A stretch of 64,000 nt of DNA from Kudoa neothunni (taxonomy: Eukaryota > Cnidaria), in contig OZ199838.1 in NCBI GenBank assembly GCA_964304625.1, positions 13,082,001 through 13,146,000 on the forward strand, in the 5' to 3' direction. Below are positions 12,901-25,100 of the stretch, piece by piece; within the stretch, counting starts at the first letter, position 1; each line of letters begins with the position of its first letter. The notes under the pieces were generated by a model, which had not been told where the DNA came from, ran no database searches, and saw only the letters and a program-made list of their open reading frames with translations. A program made the translations under genes and the position numbers.

Positions 12901-13661
12901 GCGTCCGATAACTAATGAATAACTGCCGATAATCTGCAGGATGATTGTCAACAAGTTTTCACACTTTTTATTTGCGTATTGGATTAAATTATGATATACC
13001 TGTTTGAGATAAGTGTCCGTCACAGTACAGTTTAAGAGTGCAAATATGATGCCTAGAAAATTAAGTCGCTTTACTAACGATTAATTTTATTGATTTCCTA
13101 AAATCTCATTTAAAAATAAGTATTAAACTTGATCTCAATATCCGACCATTAGGTTTTAGACTTTGAGTGTTGGATTTGCAGTTGGAATAATTTCACCGGG
13201 ATCCATTTCCATCGTATTATTAATACATGCGTCCAGTGATCTATTTTTCCACACACTCACTAATACCATTTTACACAGGTGGATTATAATATTATTATAT
13301 TGTAGATAGTGATATAATTGGATCAAAGATATAGGCAATGAAAACGACGCATAATAATGATGAGTTGGTGACATCGAAATTGGTGCTGGATCAGCTGTTT
13401 GGAAATGAAATGTCTAAAAAGTCAGAAAATATAATAAGCAGTAATGATTTTTATAATCTTATTTAATTGTGGGCTACTTGTTAAGCAGCAGTTTCACTTG
13501 TAACTCCAGTTATATATCCACTTGTAGCACTTACACTCATTCAATCATTTATTAACAAAAAACTAATTCACACACTATCGAAATAATCAACCAATTTTTA
13601 AATATTTATTGTCGATTGATTGATTGATTGGTTGGTTGTAGTGTTGAACTGTGTGGACAAC
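6920..13661. other. Long non-coding stretch
   Basis: AT-rich sequence with no exon series I can support. A small ORF with CxxC spacing at 8165-8353 (62 codons) has no family. GC-richer patches lie at about 10780-10960 and 12240-12310. The short TGAT/TGGT-rich tract near 13615-13640 lies just before the SIPA1-like start codon, so the stretch upstream of it (about 12.6-13.66 kb) is the likely promoter and 5' UTR of that gene. Confidence 0.5.
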
Positions 13662-16600
13662 ATGTCTTCTGCGGGAAAGACAAATGAATTGCTATTCTAC
13701 TACGACACGGAAAGTGTGTATTTTAATATATATGATGTGAGTAGCGATATTTTTATGATGTTGATTGTTTTCCGATCGAATTTATGTACATTTATAAAAT
13801 TATACAGTCGTATCAAGCATTTCTGGAGCAATCAGCAAAAGACAAATCCACATCCAATATAGTTTCGGGTGCGTCTAAAGCGTCTGCGACATTACCTCTA
13901 ACCTCCAGTGACGATAAATATTCGGTCAACAATTCCAATGTAAAAACTCTCAAAAGTGACATTATCAGCAGAATGAGTTCGAGCTCGCTTGATGCTCGAA
14001 CCATCAAATCCAAGATTGATTCATCTGCATTCTATGTGTCAAACAATAATTTCACATATGTTTCCACCACAGACAAAAGTATGCTTGTTGTTTTAGTTCG
14101 TATTTAATCGTCTACTTGGGAATATCTCTTTATTTTAGTTCCATTTATAAACTACGTGGAATATAATTATTTTTCGAATTGTCTCAATTACCTATCTTCA
14201 AATAAAAAGATTTCGTCTCCGATAGTGATGAGAAAGTCCACAAGTGACGTATCCTCACCCTCCGTTTCTTTAAATGATATCTATTTGAAACCACAATGTT
14301 CATGTTGCTGTCCATGTTCGAACCGGATACTTGTTTGTTGTCATCACAATCCACGTATATATCAAATAGGAGACTTGATTTTGATGGCATGTTTGTTAGT
14401 GGAAGAAGATTTTATAAGTGGGGGAGATTTTAGTTTGGATGAGCCTGCTTATTATTATAGAAAATATTTTCTCAATCAAGGTTTGTTTTTTCTGTTGTTG
14501 GTGATTTGAAAAAATAAAATAATTATTTTTTGTACAGATCATGTTAATTACGTTGTTTTGGACCCTGTATATGGACCGATTATTATCTCTTTCATGAAAA
14601 ATATCCAATTATCTCTCCAAAAAGATATATCTGTCGATAGTTTAGAGTTGTTATCACCCAGACAAAGGAAACCCAACACAATTCAATTCTGCCGAATCAT
14701 AATAAGGACAGTTTCAGTATGCTGAAGAAATTAGGATCGGTTTCAATGATTAATGCCCAATTATAGTGTGTCGTATTAAGAGCCGTCGTAGGCGTCCCTT
14801 ATGCCGCAAATCTTTCCGATTCAACAACTTATTTATTCTCGTGTGCTCTTTCCTATTGTGCGCCTAGCTTTAAGACCCACAAATTCTACAAAGTTACTGA
14901 TAATAAAAAGGTTGGGCATATTGTACATAATTATTTATTTAAATTTTCCTATTCGTAGATTCAAGACAGTTTACTTGAGTTGGATGAAATGGTGGTAATT
15001 TTTTGCTTTTTTTCTTAGCATTGTTCTAATTTCGCGCCAAAACCCATCACTTAAAATAATATTCGTTATCTGAAATTAGTTCGAAGCCATTTTTGAGTAG
15101 AAGAAACTTTTGTTTTTAGTGCCTATTATTAATCATTAAGATTTAATAAAAATGCATTGTCGCATTCATTATTCCTTCATTGAAACACCTCGAAGAAAAT
15201 AAATCTTAGATTTGTATTTCCTTTACAACTTTAATTATTGAAACGGGCCAAAAACCATCAGAAATACATTAGCCAAAGATGATTTTTTTGGCAAATTATG
15301 CGAAGAATAAACTAAGTTATTTGAAACCCTACTATCTAAGTATAAAAATTGAACTATTTTTAACTACATTCAGAATGATTAACTTAATATTTTTCATCCG
15401 TTTTTTAATGAGAGCTATTCAATAACACAACAAAACGAAATCGAGAAAAAATCATTATTATAAATTATTGGTTCTCATTAAGTTTGCGAGGTCAAAGATT
15501 CACAAATTAATCTAAATGTTTCTTCCACATTTAGCAGCGGATTGCAATGTTTTTTTTATTTTAGGATAATTATTAAGTTTAAATAAACCATTTTTATCAC
15601 ATTTTTAGTATTTTTAACTATTTTCTTTGTAAATATTCACTCACAATACATTCTTCAATTAGGTTCAACGAAAGCACAAGGTTGGGGTCCTTTTATGTTT
15701 GAAAGATCAAACTTCCGATGCACAAATGTATTCAAATGGTATTAGATTTGTTGTTACAATGCCCAAAACAACCTAACTATCTAAACGCGTTTAGAAACTA
15801 CTACTGCAGATTTTAAAAAGTTTTTGGATTTGATTGCTGAAAGGGTCGACTTGGAGACATTTGAAGGCTTCGCAGGGGGATTGACTGTCGGTCCAACCCC
15901 CACCAAACAATATTCTTACTATCGAAAGTTTCGTGAACATGAAATTATGTTCCATGTCTCGACAATGCTTCCACGCGATCCTGGAGACCCTCAAAATGTA
16001 TTCTTATTAATGACTAACACACGTTAACCATTAACGATGTTAGGTTTATATAAAACGTCATATCGGCAATGACAAAGTGGTTATTGTGTTTCAGGATGAG
16101 TGTGACACACCATTTGATGTGTCTCAATTCAAATCCAAGTTTCAGCATCTCTTTATTGTGGTTCGACCAAATAAGAGCGATGCAAATGACCTTCTTTACG
16201 AGTAAATTTATTTTTTAGCTCTAATGATTTGATTGAGCATTGCAGTGTTTGCGTGTGTACATCCAACGATGTGCCGTCTCATCGGATTTTCGTAACCAAC
16301 TATTCGCTACGACCTTCCGAAGAATTTTCATATTTTTTTCTAAATCTTCGTAATATTTTGTTGATTAGACATAATAAAAAGCAGGTGCCTTATGCATTTT
16401 TTGTTAGTGCTGATAGCGAACGACGTGGTCGACAAATGCAAAAAATTATCTAGCATGTTTGAACGTACACGGCATGAAACCATGACCAACATCATCAACA
16501 ATCTAATTAAAAAATCATACGCGGTTAAAAAACGACTATGTATTCCTATTTTAGTTGACTTGTTGATTGATCGACTTATTTTTCTTCGTATGTAGCCCCA

Positions 16601-17486
16601 AATCGATCGTCTCTTTCAACTTTAGAGCAATCTAAGGATATTTTTTCTTCATTCGCCAACAAAAAACTACCCGGAGGATTCAGCATTCTTGTAAATGTAT
16701 TTATTCTACTATCAGCCCTGTGTATGTGGTACAATTTTTGTTGTTAGATCCATTCATCCAATGGTGAATTGGCTCCGTTTAACATGGTGATTTCATCTAA
16801 ATCTATATTCTTCCTACCTGTTGATAACGTTGTATGACTTTGTTCTCAATGGTTGTCTCGTGAGTAATTTTTTATGATAGAAAACCGAATTTCACGTACC
16901 CCATTGCCGTATACATGGTTGGGAAGCTGTTGAACCCTCGTTGTAATTTTTATAGCCTGCTAAAAATACACCCCTATTTGGATGTTAGGGGTTGCGTTAA
17001 CTATTTTAATGGATATCCTTGCTTAGAATTCGACTTTACATTGGTTTTCTATATTATATTGATTTTTCGATATCATTCAGCGCCGATGAAAGTCTATTAT
17101 CTATACTGAAACTCCTGTGTTGTTGTACAAGGGCCAATATGGTAATAATTTTGTATCACTAATTTTTATGTGTGCATGTATGTACAGATTAACACTATTA
17201 TCTGGGATAAAGATAAACCTCCATTACATTCTATACTTTCGATTGGATCCAATGGCGTAATCGAGGATGTGAATGCTGATGCGTTGAAAAGTTTTCCTTA
17301 TTTAAACTGTGTCGGAGATATGTTATTTGATGTAAAATCGAATATTGTATTGGTGATTGTTTTTAATTATGCCATTTTTAGGTAAATGGACACATTCAAC
17401 TTCCTTTTAGTAGAGTTTTAGCTAATGAATTTGTCAAATCGGCAACCATAACCTCGTTTAAGATCTTTCCTAGTAGATATCGGTAA
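13662..17486 (+). CDS. SIPA1L: SIPA1-like Rap GTPase-activating protein (RapGAP + PDZ)
   Basis: A spliced gene with about 15 exons. Inferred exons include 13662-13736, 13808-14078, 14139-14480, 14538-14710, 14767-14910, 14959-14994, 15663-15738, 15795-15997, 16044-16201, 16408-16523 and 17382-17486. The RapGAP domain is plain: NYVVLDPVYGPI, LLELDEMV, KVGVLLCLKDQT, EIMFHVSTMLPRDPGDPQN, then KRHIGNDKVVIVFQDE with the catalytic asparagine in the HIGND block, and FQHLFIVVRP. A spacer typical of SIPA1 follows (FNMVISSKSIFFLP...HGWEA), then a PDZ-like C-terminus (SNGVIEDVNADAL...GDMLFDV, NGHIQLPFSRVLANEF). It should stimulate GTP hydrolysis by Rap small GTPases at cell junctions. It ends right after the PDZ, so the long C-terminal tail of vertebrate proteins is missing. 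Most introns are about 50 bases; one of 668 bases (14995-15662) is the exception. Frame problems near 16202 and 16943 are discussed in the findings. Confidence 0.85.
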
Positions 17487-17974
17487 ATTATTGGTAATTG
17501 TGCATGGTATTAAAGTTGCTTTAGTGATAATTATACTGATAAAAATACCTATTTGTCTAATCTATTACGTTGCAAATCGTTGAAATCATTTCTGCAAACG
17601 TTAAGTCTCTTTCAGTAGAAGAATTATTTATCTAATTTTCGGTTCAATTGTGATATCATGGTTTAACTTATAGTTCCTTATTTTATATTCTCATGCTATT
17701 TATTCTGTTATATTAAGTGAATTTTATTCGTTCTCTGTGAGTGCATCTCTCAACGTTTCTATAGCTTTTTTGGCGTATTACACTAATCTATACTAACGAG
17801 AGTGTTAAATTTATTCATAGATTATTATTGTTTTTTCAATCCATGACACCCCAAATATCACACAATTTATAACACACCACCAAATATAAGTGTAATTGAA
17901 ATGTTTAAAAACATTCTCCCGTGAGTTGGTAGGCTTCGCCGTGCTAAAATTAATTATTGTCTCCGTTATTCATT
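17487..17974. other. Gap between two convergent genes
   Basis: Contains the 3' UTR of the SIPA1-like gene and that of the minus-strand four-TM gene. AT-rich, with no further coding signal. Confidence 0.5.
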
Positions 17975-18379
17975 TTAATGATATACCGATCTGACCAATC
18001 TGATTATATACACAAGGATCATTGTAAACATCAGTATTGCATTGAGGAGAGTAAAAACTGCTGCCACTCCTTGCATATACATCCCGAAACTAAACATTGT
18101 GGTATTCGCAACCCCGGATGTTATCGTCAAAATAAACATAAACACCATTAGAACTGTGTAAAAATAAAGATTTCTGAATATTGGAGGCATCTTTGGATAG
18201 AACCCTGCGCATCTTACCACAAAATCAATTGTAGATATGAGAAAAATGATCAAATTGGTCACCAACATAAAAATATTCCTAGGATCGAAGAGAAATGCCG
18301 TCTGGGTGGACAACACAATGCCAACTAATGAAAAGACAGATGCAAAAAATAGACATAATCTATGTCCATTTATTTTCAT
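17975..18379 (-). CDS. Four-transmembrane protein (MARVEL/tetraspan-like)
   Basis: An intact frame ending in RSVYH. It encodes four hydrophobic segments: LCLFFASVFSLVGIVL, FMLVTNLIIFLISTIDFVV, YFYTVLMVFMFILTITS and a last one around VAAVFTLLNAILMFTMILVY. Loops are short and polar and both ends are basic. This layout fits MARVEL-type or similar small tetraspan membrane proteins of vesicles and junctions, but no signature residue fixes the family. The start is placed at the first ATG (18377-18379). The frame stays open upstream to 18478 without another ATG, and a plausible acceptor (TCACAG) precedes it, so a short 5' exon may add residues. It is convergent with the SIPA1-like gene. Confidence 0.7.
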   Translation of the reverse strand: MKINGHRLCLFFASVFSLVGIVLSTQTAFLFDPRNIFMLVTNLIIFLISTIDFVVRCAGFYPKMPPIFRNLYFYTVLMVFMFILTITSGVANTTMFSFGMYMQGVAAVFTLLNAILMFTMILVYIIRLVRSVYH

Positions 18380-19114
18380 CGGAGTTCTTTCAACCACCAC
18401 TCTCTCCCTATTTTGATGTTCTCCGGTGGGAACTGCTTTGGCAATAGTAGCACCTGTGACTGAGTGAAGGTCACTCTAAACCAATAACTACTCATTCACG
18501 TTAGCAATGTGGATAAAATACCATTATCATTTTATTATGAAATTTTTTTACCTGTTCTGCCAATGTATGAACAGATTTTGTTAGTTACTTTTACGCGGAT
18601 ATATTTGGTTATCCCCTATCCAAATATCCAAAGGTTTTGTTTGTGTAAAAACTTGGAAAATCGAATTTGGTTGGGCTGTCATGTTGTTGTTATGCTTGTA
18701 TGTGATTTCAATTGATAATTTATGCTATTTTTTAGCTAGCCAAAAACAATTTCTAATGAGTTTTACACCAAATTAATTCAACTCATCCTAACACACTGGA
18801 GTAAATCTCATATTAATGATTAATTTATTTAGTGAATAACATTTTGATTTGAAATATTTACTCATTATTATAACTTTAAAAACGTTTTCTCACCTTTCAT
18901 TGAACCACTATAGTTTTTATTAAATAGTGTGTGTTATAATTCAAACAATTCATTACCTTCATAAACATAAACAGCTTAATTCGGTTTGTAAACATATTTG
19001 GTTGTCGATTTTAAAAAAGCCTATTCACAGCGGTTATACACAAACATTTCTCGCTATCACATTCATCAACTGAACGCTAAATAATAAAATTTTTGTAAGC
19101 AATTATCTTTAAAA

Positions 19115-22100
19115 ATGAGTTTTAACCAAGAAATTCATACACTGTCAACAAAAGGTAAGTATCTTATGTTCAACTGTTCATAAATAAAAATAGTCGGAAA
19201 CATCAAATAGTTTCTCACAAGTTTTCGTCCTATTTGTTTTGATTGACAACGGATGCTTTTAAATTGATTCAAAATAAACCTACGCTACAATGAGTTAAAT
19301 TTTATATGGACTGGTCAAAGTAAGTTATCAGTTTTAAGCAATTTTCTTTCCCAGGGATTCTCAATTGTTTTTACAAATTTACTTCCTCAGCCTGATGAAA
19401 AATCCAAATTTACCCTCTTAACACTCCCAGGACTAAACGGAGTCTATCGTGACCCCATGTTCGGTAAATTTTATTTTTGTAAATGAAAACCTCATAGACT
19501 TCAGTATAAAATTCACTTTATCCTAGAAAATATATTCATATCCTAAATAATCTAAAATTTTTGAAAAATATTAGAATTTATTAGAAAAAAATGCTTGTAC
19601 AATTGAACACATGTTCTCCATACGCCCACATACTTTATGCTATAACTCCACATTTAAATTATCAATAGGTAAAAATAAACAACGAAAAATTATCTCAATT
19701 AATGTACATTAAACGTTCAATAAATGCGCAAATTGTAGGTTTTCCTTTTTCCTATCGAAGAATTGCGATGATGTCATATCATAAGATTGTTAAGATTTAT
19801 TCACTATATGTATTTTAAACGTTAGAGGTAAACAAAGTACATTATCTCATTTTAGATGATTAATTTAAGAAGAAATTTATATTTAGGAATGCCTTTTGAT
19901 AACAATATCAATAATTTGGGGCTAAATTACAGTATACGTGTACCAACTTCGGGGGGAGCACTGTTACTTATTGGTAAATATTTGCGCCAGACTTTCAAGG
20001 GTCATTATCATTTGCATTTAAAATATAGTTTAGAACTATTTGATAAATGTATTGATATTGGCGAAACGCCTAATTCACAGAATTCATTGATCCACGGAAA
20101 TGATCACGATGTGCATTTTGTTAACGAAATATTAATCAAAAAACTCAAATACGGTGCTATATCTACAAGGGACCTATTTTCTCGTCTCACGGATTCAAAA
20201 AACAAATTTTTTTATTGCCAGACATAGCTTAGAAACCGATTGATATTATCTTTGACAAAAACTTGCTTTCTCTTTAGGAAACCCCGGAATTAATGTGATT
20301 TATTTTTAAATAAATCCATTTTAAATTTTCACATTTAATTTTTTTGTTTTGAATGTATTGACATACTCAAATATTTCCAACTATGATCCATACTTAACCC
20401 TACTTTCAATTTTGTGATCAACGACTTTTCCCGACAATCATGCCTGATATCTTGTACGGTCTCTTGTGTTCATTTCTTTTCTATAGTTGACTGAACCACG
20501 TTATTTTACCTCCAGAAACTTTCAACAATGTAAATACAATAAAAAAGATATTTGAAACCTAGAATAACAAACGTTTTGATGCAGATGTTTATAATATCCA
20601 ATCGAAGGATTAATTATATTTTTCTCAACTTTATTCCCTCTAAAGCAAACTTCTAATCGATTAATATAGCTGTGTAGTGAGTAATAATTACGCGAATAAC
20701 TTTTGGGGTCAATTGCACAATAAATAAGAAAATGATTACGGGGTCAAAAACGATCCCCATAGGCACGTACAGAAATTTTCGACATACGGCCTTTCGACGG
20801 TTAACTTGGAGGTCAAGTTCATATTTACCGTAAGTTTTTATACTGGTTTGACTACGGCAGAGGCTATTTGAGAGGTAAATTCTGATTCTAAAAGACATGT
20901 ACGCTCGCATAATGACAATTTTGAACCCCATCATCTCTTACTCATAAAATGTCTACAGATTTAATTTGTTATATTTTGTTAAATTAAATTATTTCTATCC
21001 TAATCCTTCGTTCTTAGGAGTCAGACATAATTAAGAAAATCCAAAACTAGTGGACACCTAAATATTATTTACCTTGCAAGTAGCCACTTTAAGTATTATT
21101 ATTATTAGGCTACACCATTAAAAAATAAACGAGCCATATAAAAACGAGGCCGATTATAGTTTTACAAATAGTTATTAAATATTTGTTTCTAAAAACGTTT
21201 TACGCATTCCTGCCAACTTCTTATTGAGTTCAATAACCTTGGACAATATAATTCCTTAACAATCCTTTAGTACATCACAAACCTCGTTATGCAAAAATTG
21301 CTCCTATTAAATTTGAATGTCATTTTATTTACCCCCTGTCATTTAAAATTTACCCCCGGTTGAGAATCCCTGACATAGAGGGTTAACCATATTATAAGTT
21401 CGCTTGGTTTCAAATGGGATATCACAGTAATCCATGTAATATCTTTTAAATTTTCTTTGTTTATTTTTAAATAACTTATCTAAAATATTGCAAAGTCAAT
21501 GTGATTTCGAGAACATTAATACCCTATTTTACTGCGCCGGCACACATACTATACATGAGTTCCAGTGTTCACGATGGAAAATTGGAAACCTGTAGTGTTA
21601 GCATGCTCCGACCATTTTTCTTTATTAACACCTCACTTTGAAGAAACATTAAAATTCTACTCAAATGTTTCCATGTGAGTGTGTTATTTTTTCGTGTTGG
21701 TGTTAAAGTTAGTATTTTTAGGGAATCACACGACTTAAATTGCACCCAAGCTGAAGGAGGCGAATTAATTTTTAACAAATATTATTTCAACCAGAAATAT
21801 GATCATCGTAGAGACAGTCATTTAATTTTTTCACAGTTAAAGTGGATTAAATTTGTTGGCGCTATTTATTTAAGTATAAATAACTTTTAGAAATAGTACA
21901 ATGATGTTTCTCCGGTATTTATCCACTCAGCAGAGTATTATTAATTACATTTTCTTCGGAAATATGTGATTTTTGTTAGAAACAGTCGATTTCTCGTCCA
22001 GATCGGCCGGAACGTCTTATCATCAACTATATGGAAATGTTCTCTCCATAATGGTTAGATTAAAAAGGTCTAATTCCAACTCTAATTCTAATTCCTAATT

Positions 22101-25100
22101 TTTAATGTTGTTGTAGGGACATTATTTGTTATTCAACGATTGACAATCAATGCCCCACCTTGATGAAGAACACATTCGTTGAACACTTGTTTTCATTTCG
22201 AAGACACATGTTAGATTGGATAGAGATTATAGTACAGTTTATCGAAATGCAACCCAAACAACTTAAAATATTAATATTTGAAAATGTGTCTCAGTCTACT
22301 CAGCCACTTGCATATTACACAAAGCATTTGGTGTTTTTGGTTTATTGGAGTGGTTTGTTGTATCATTTTTGGTTGATGTGTTCTCTTCCATTGCCATATC
22401 TCGAGAGAGTCTCGTTGAAATTGTTGATTGAAGATTTCCTCTATAATTTATACTTTAAGCCTACCACAACTTTATATTGCAGTTCGGTAGATTGGTCCGT
22501 TAAAAAACAAATTAATTATCGTAAAAATAGGAATCCATCAACATTTTTGATATGTTATTATGGAAAAATAATAGAAAATGTGCTTGTGTTGATCTACTTT
22601 TTTATTCGCTCATTTGCAATAACACCATTATTGTAATACGTTAGCTTTGTTGACTAATTCCAATGTCTAACCTTTTCCAGCTCAATAATATATATGAAAT
22701 TTTATTGACTTGGGTTTGTCGTGATCCCGAAAAATCTTCAAATGAATTATTCAATCCAATTATCACTCATGTGTTTATTCTTTACTATGTTAGATATATT
22801 GTGTGCGTTTGCGAGCAGTATAATAACTCCTGCACAACGGCTTCTTGGAATTTAGTTGTTGAGACTGTTCAGCGATTATTTCTGAAATTAAAGGTATCTA
22901 TCCGAACCACTTTCAATCATATCACTTTCTTTTCGATGGTAGGAAAACTCCTCCAATTACATTAAACCACTAAAGCTTAAGGCTTATGCTCTCATTGTCG
23001 GGTGCCTGGAGACAATTTCAACTAAGTGGGAAGCCAACAGTCAACTGATTGAACTAGTAGCTTGCGAATTCAAACCGTACATTGTATGTTGTTATATGGC
23101 ATTTTGTGTGTGTGTGTGTTTGGATAACAAAATGTAGAATGATTTTCCTCAGCACCTTTCTTCATCAATAACCCAGTATAATGCCGACAGGTAGTTTTAA
23201 GTTACTTTCGCTTCGAATCAAATTATTTAGGTTCCTTACGAGAAATATGCAAAATTTTGTAGAATCATTGAAATTTGATAGTTTCGTCCAGTCACAGTAA
23301 TAATTTATAAAAGGTGGGATTTGTGCTGTATAATCGAAATGTACTCATAAAAATATAAAATGTGGATGCGTAACCAGTGCGATTCGTAAAAGTTCATACA
23401 TATATTCTTTTTTTGAATTATATAATGTATTGTCTCAAAAAATAGATTTAATTATACATTTTTAATTGGGTTGAAGCTTTTCAAGGTTTGTTTTTTGAAG
23501 CTGACTTATGTTATTAGCTCATTTACGGGGGTTTTTATGAAACTTTTATGAAAATAATTGAATAAGTATGTTTCAATGTATTAAAAAATGATAAGCTTTA
23601 TAATTAAGTTGGTTTAATTATGAAGAATGTCATTTTGAGAATTAAGGACACGCATGCTAAACGATTTTCTCCATTAATTTATAACGGCAAATTAAGTACA
23701 TCGCACGGAAGGCTTGAAACAGTAAGGAAAACGTCTGAGCGTTTTCGAAAAAATTGGGGTCGACTAAAATTATTAGTTTTTTCGCCGATTTTAGTGATGT
23801 TTATTGTTATTTTCATTATGGCCTATTCTTAAATTTAAGAAATGATATAATAATCAATAAACGGGTGTTTAAGTAATATTTGATTTATCATTTAAATATA
23901 TTTTATTGATTACATCATTTTCGTATTGAGAGAACACTCTTCATGACTTTAATGTCTTTTTTTAATGAAATCATTGATGAATCATTCTAACTTTTACTTA
24001 ATGAGTTTCTGGATCAAAATGAAACAAGTGACGTAATATCGTTATATATTGCGTTATTGTTCCTTTCTGTTTATAATCCAACGATTCTTTATCTAATAAA
24101 AATTGTTGTACTACATTTCTCATTATTTTCAATCTAGCTTGATAAGTCAAATAAGCAAGACAGCAGCCTATTAACAAAATATAAAGAAATATATGGGAAG
24201 CATTCAAGCTCTCTTATTCTATTTAACCCTCCCTGTATTGAGCTCGTGGCCATTACGCCGAAGCCGATGGGGTCACTTTTGACCCCTGATAAAAGCAGTA
24301 TTAAAAGTTTCAAATTTTTATTAAGTCAGTACATCTTCTGACATAATTTCACGCTATGCATATGTCAATTGGATTCTAATTTTTAGTTTCTGATGTTAAT
24401 TGTGAGCACGCCCAAGTAGATCAGCTACCACCAATTTAATTAGATTTTTAACGCCAAAGTCCATGAGAGGTTAACATGAGCCATAAAAACAAAAATATTC
24501 GTCGAATTAATCAATTAAAAATTAAAATATACTAAAATCAAGTGGGAGCACGACCTCATCGAGGCGGCCGACGTGACAAGCATCTTCGTTATCTTTTGGA
24601 AAACTCAAAATGGATTAAATATATTTTGATCGTTTCATTTCTTTTCAAATCACTGTATTAGGGCGGCATTGAAAATTCATTTTTCATTATCATACCGAAT
24701 TGTAAAAATATTTTATGAAAAATATAGATATTTTGCTAAGACGTTGGAAGGGGTTATAATTGTTATAAACAGTATGCGGTGGAATATATTTTTGATTATA
24801 CTTTATCATTTAAATTTTTCCTGACTTTTCAATCAAAATAGATAATTGAATATTGCCGATTATACTACGTTAACTGTCCGACTCACTAATTGGTAGGAAT
24901 CGTGTGTATTAAAATTTCCGAATTAAAGTAACCATTAATTTGTTAGTGTACTTAAAAATCTCTATCTAACAAATGTTACATTTATAATAACAAATTTATG
25001 TGAGAAAACCATTAGGGTAACTTGTTACATGAGATAACTTACTTTTGTTTGGTATGAATTACGGCATATTTATTTGCCGCAATTAGAACAAGATAATGTG

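Larger units (their letters stand above)
19352..21372. repeat. hAT-like non-autonomous element, interrupted by a piggyBac element
   Basis: The ends are a perfect 13-base inverted repeat, CAGGGATTCTCAA (19352-19364) and TTGAGAATCCCTG (21360-21372), the hAT style. Without the inserted piggyBac element (19422-20800) plus one TTAA, about 640 bases remain. These align along their whole length and in the same direction with the copy at 46682-47324. The flanking 8-mers do not match, so no target duplication survives. No transposase is encoded. It lies in the first intron proposed for MMS22L. Confidence 0.75.

Noticed and set aside
16385-16390. A splice donor at GCAG|GTGCCT in the SIPA1-like gene
   Set aside because: It leads to a stop; the donor at 16350 with acceptor at 16407 keeps the RapGAP-type helix in frame.
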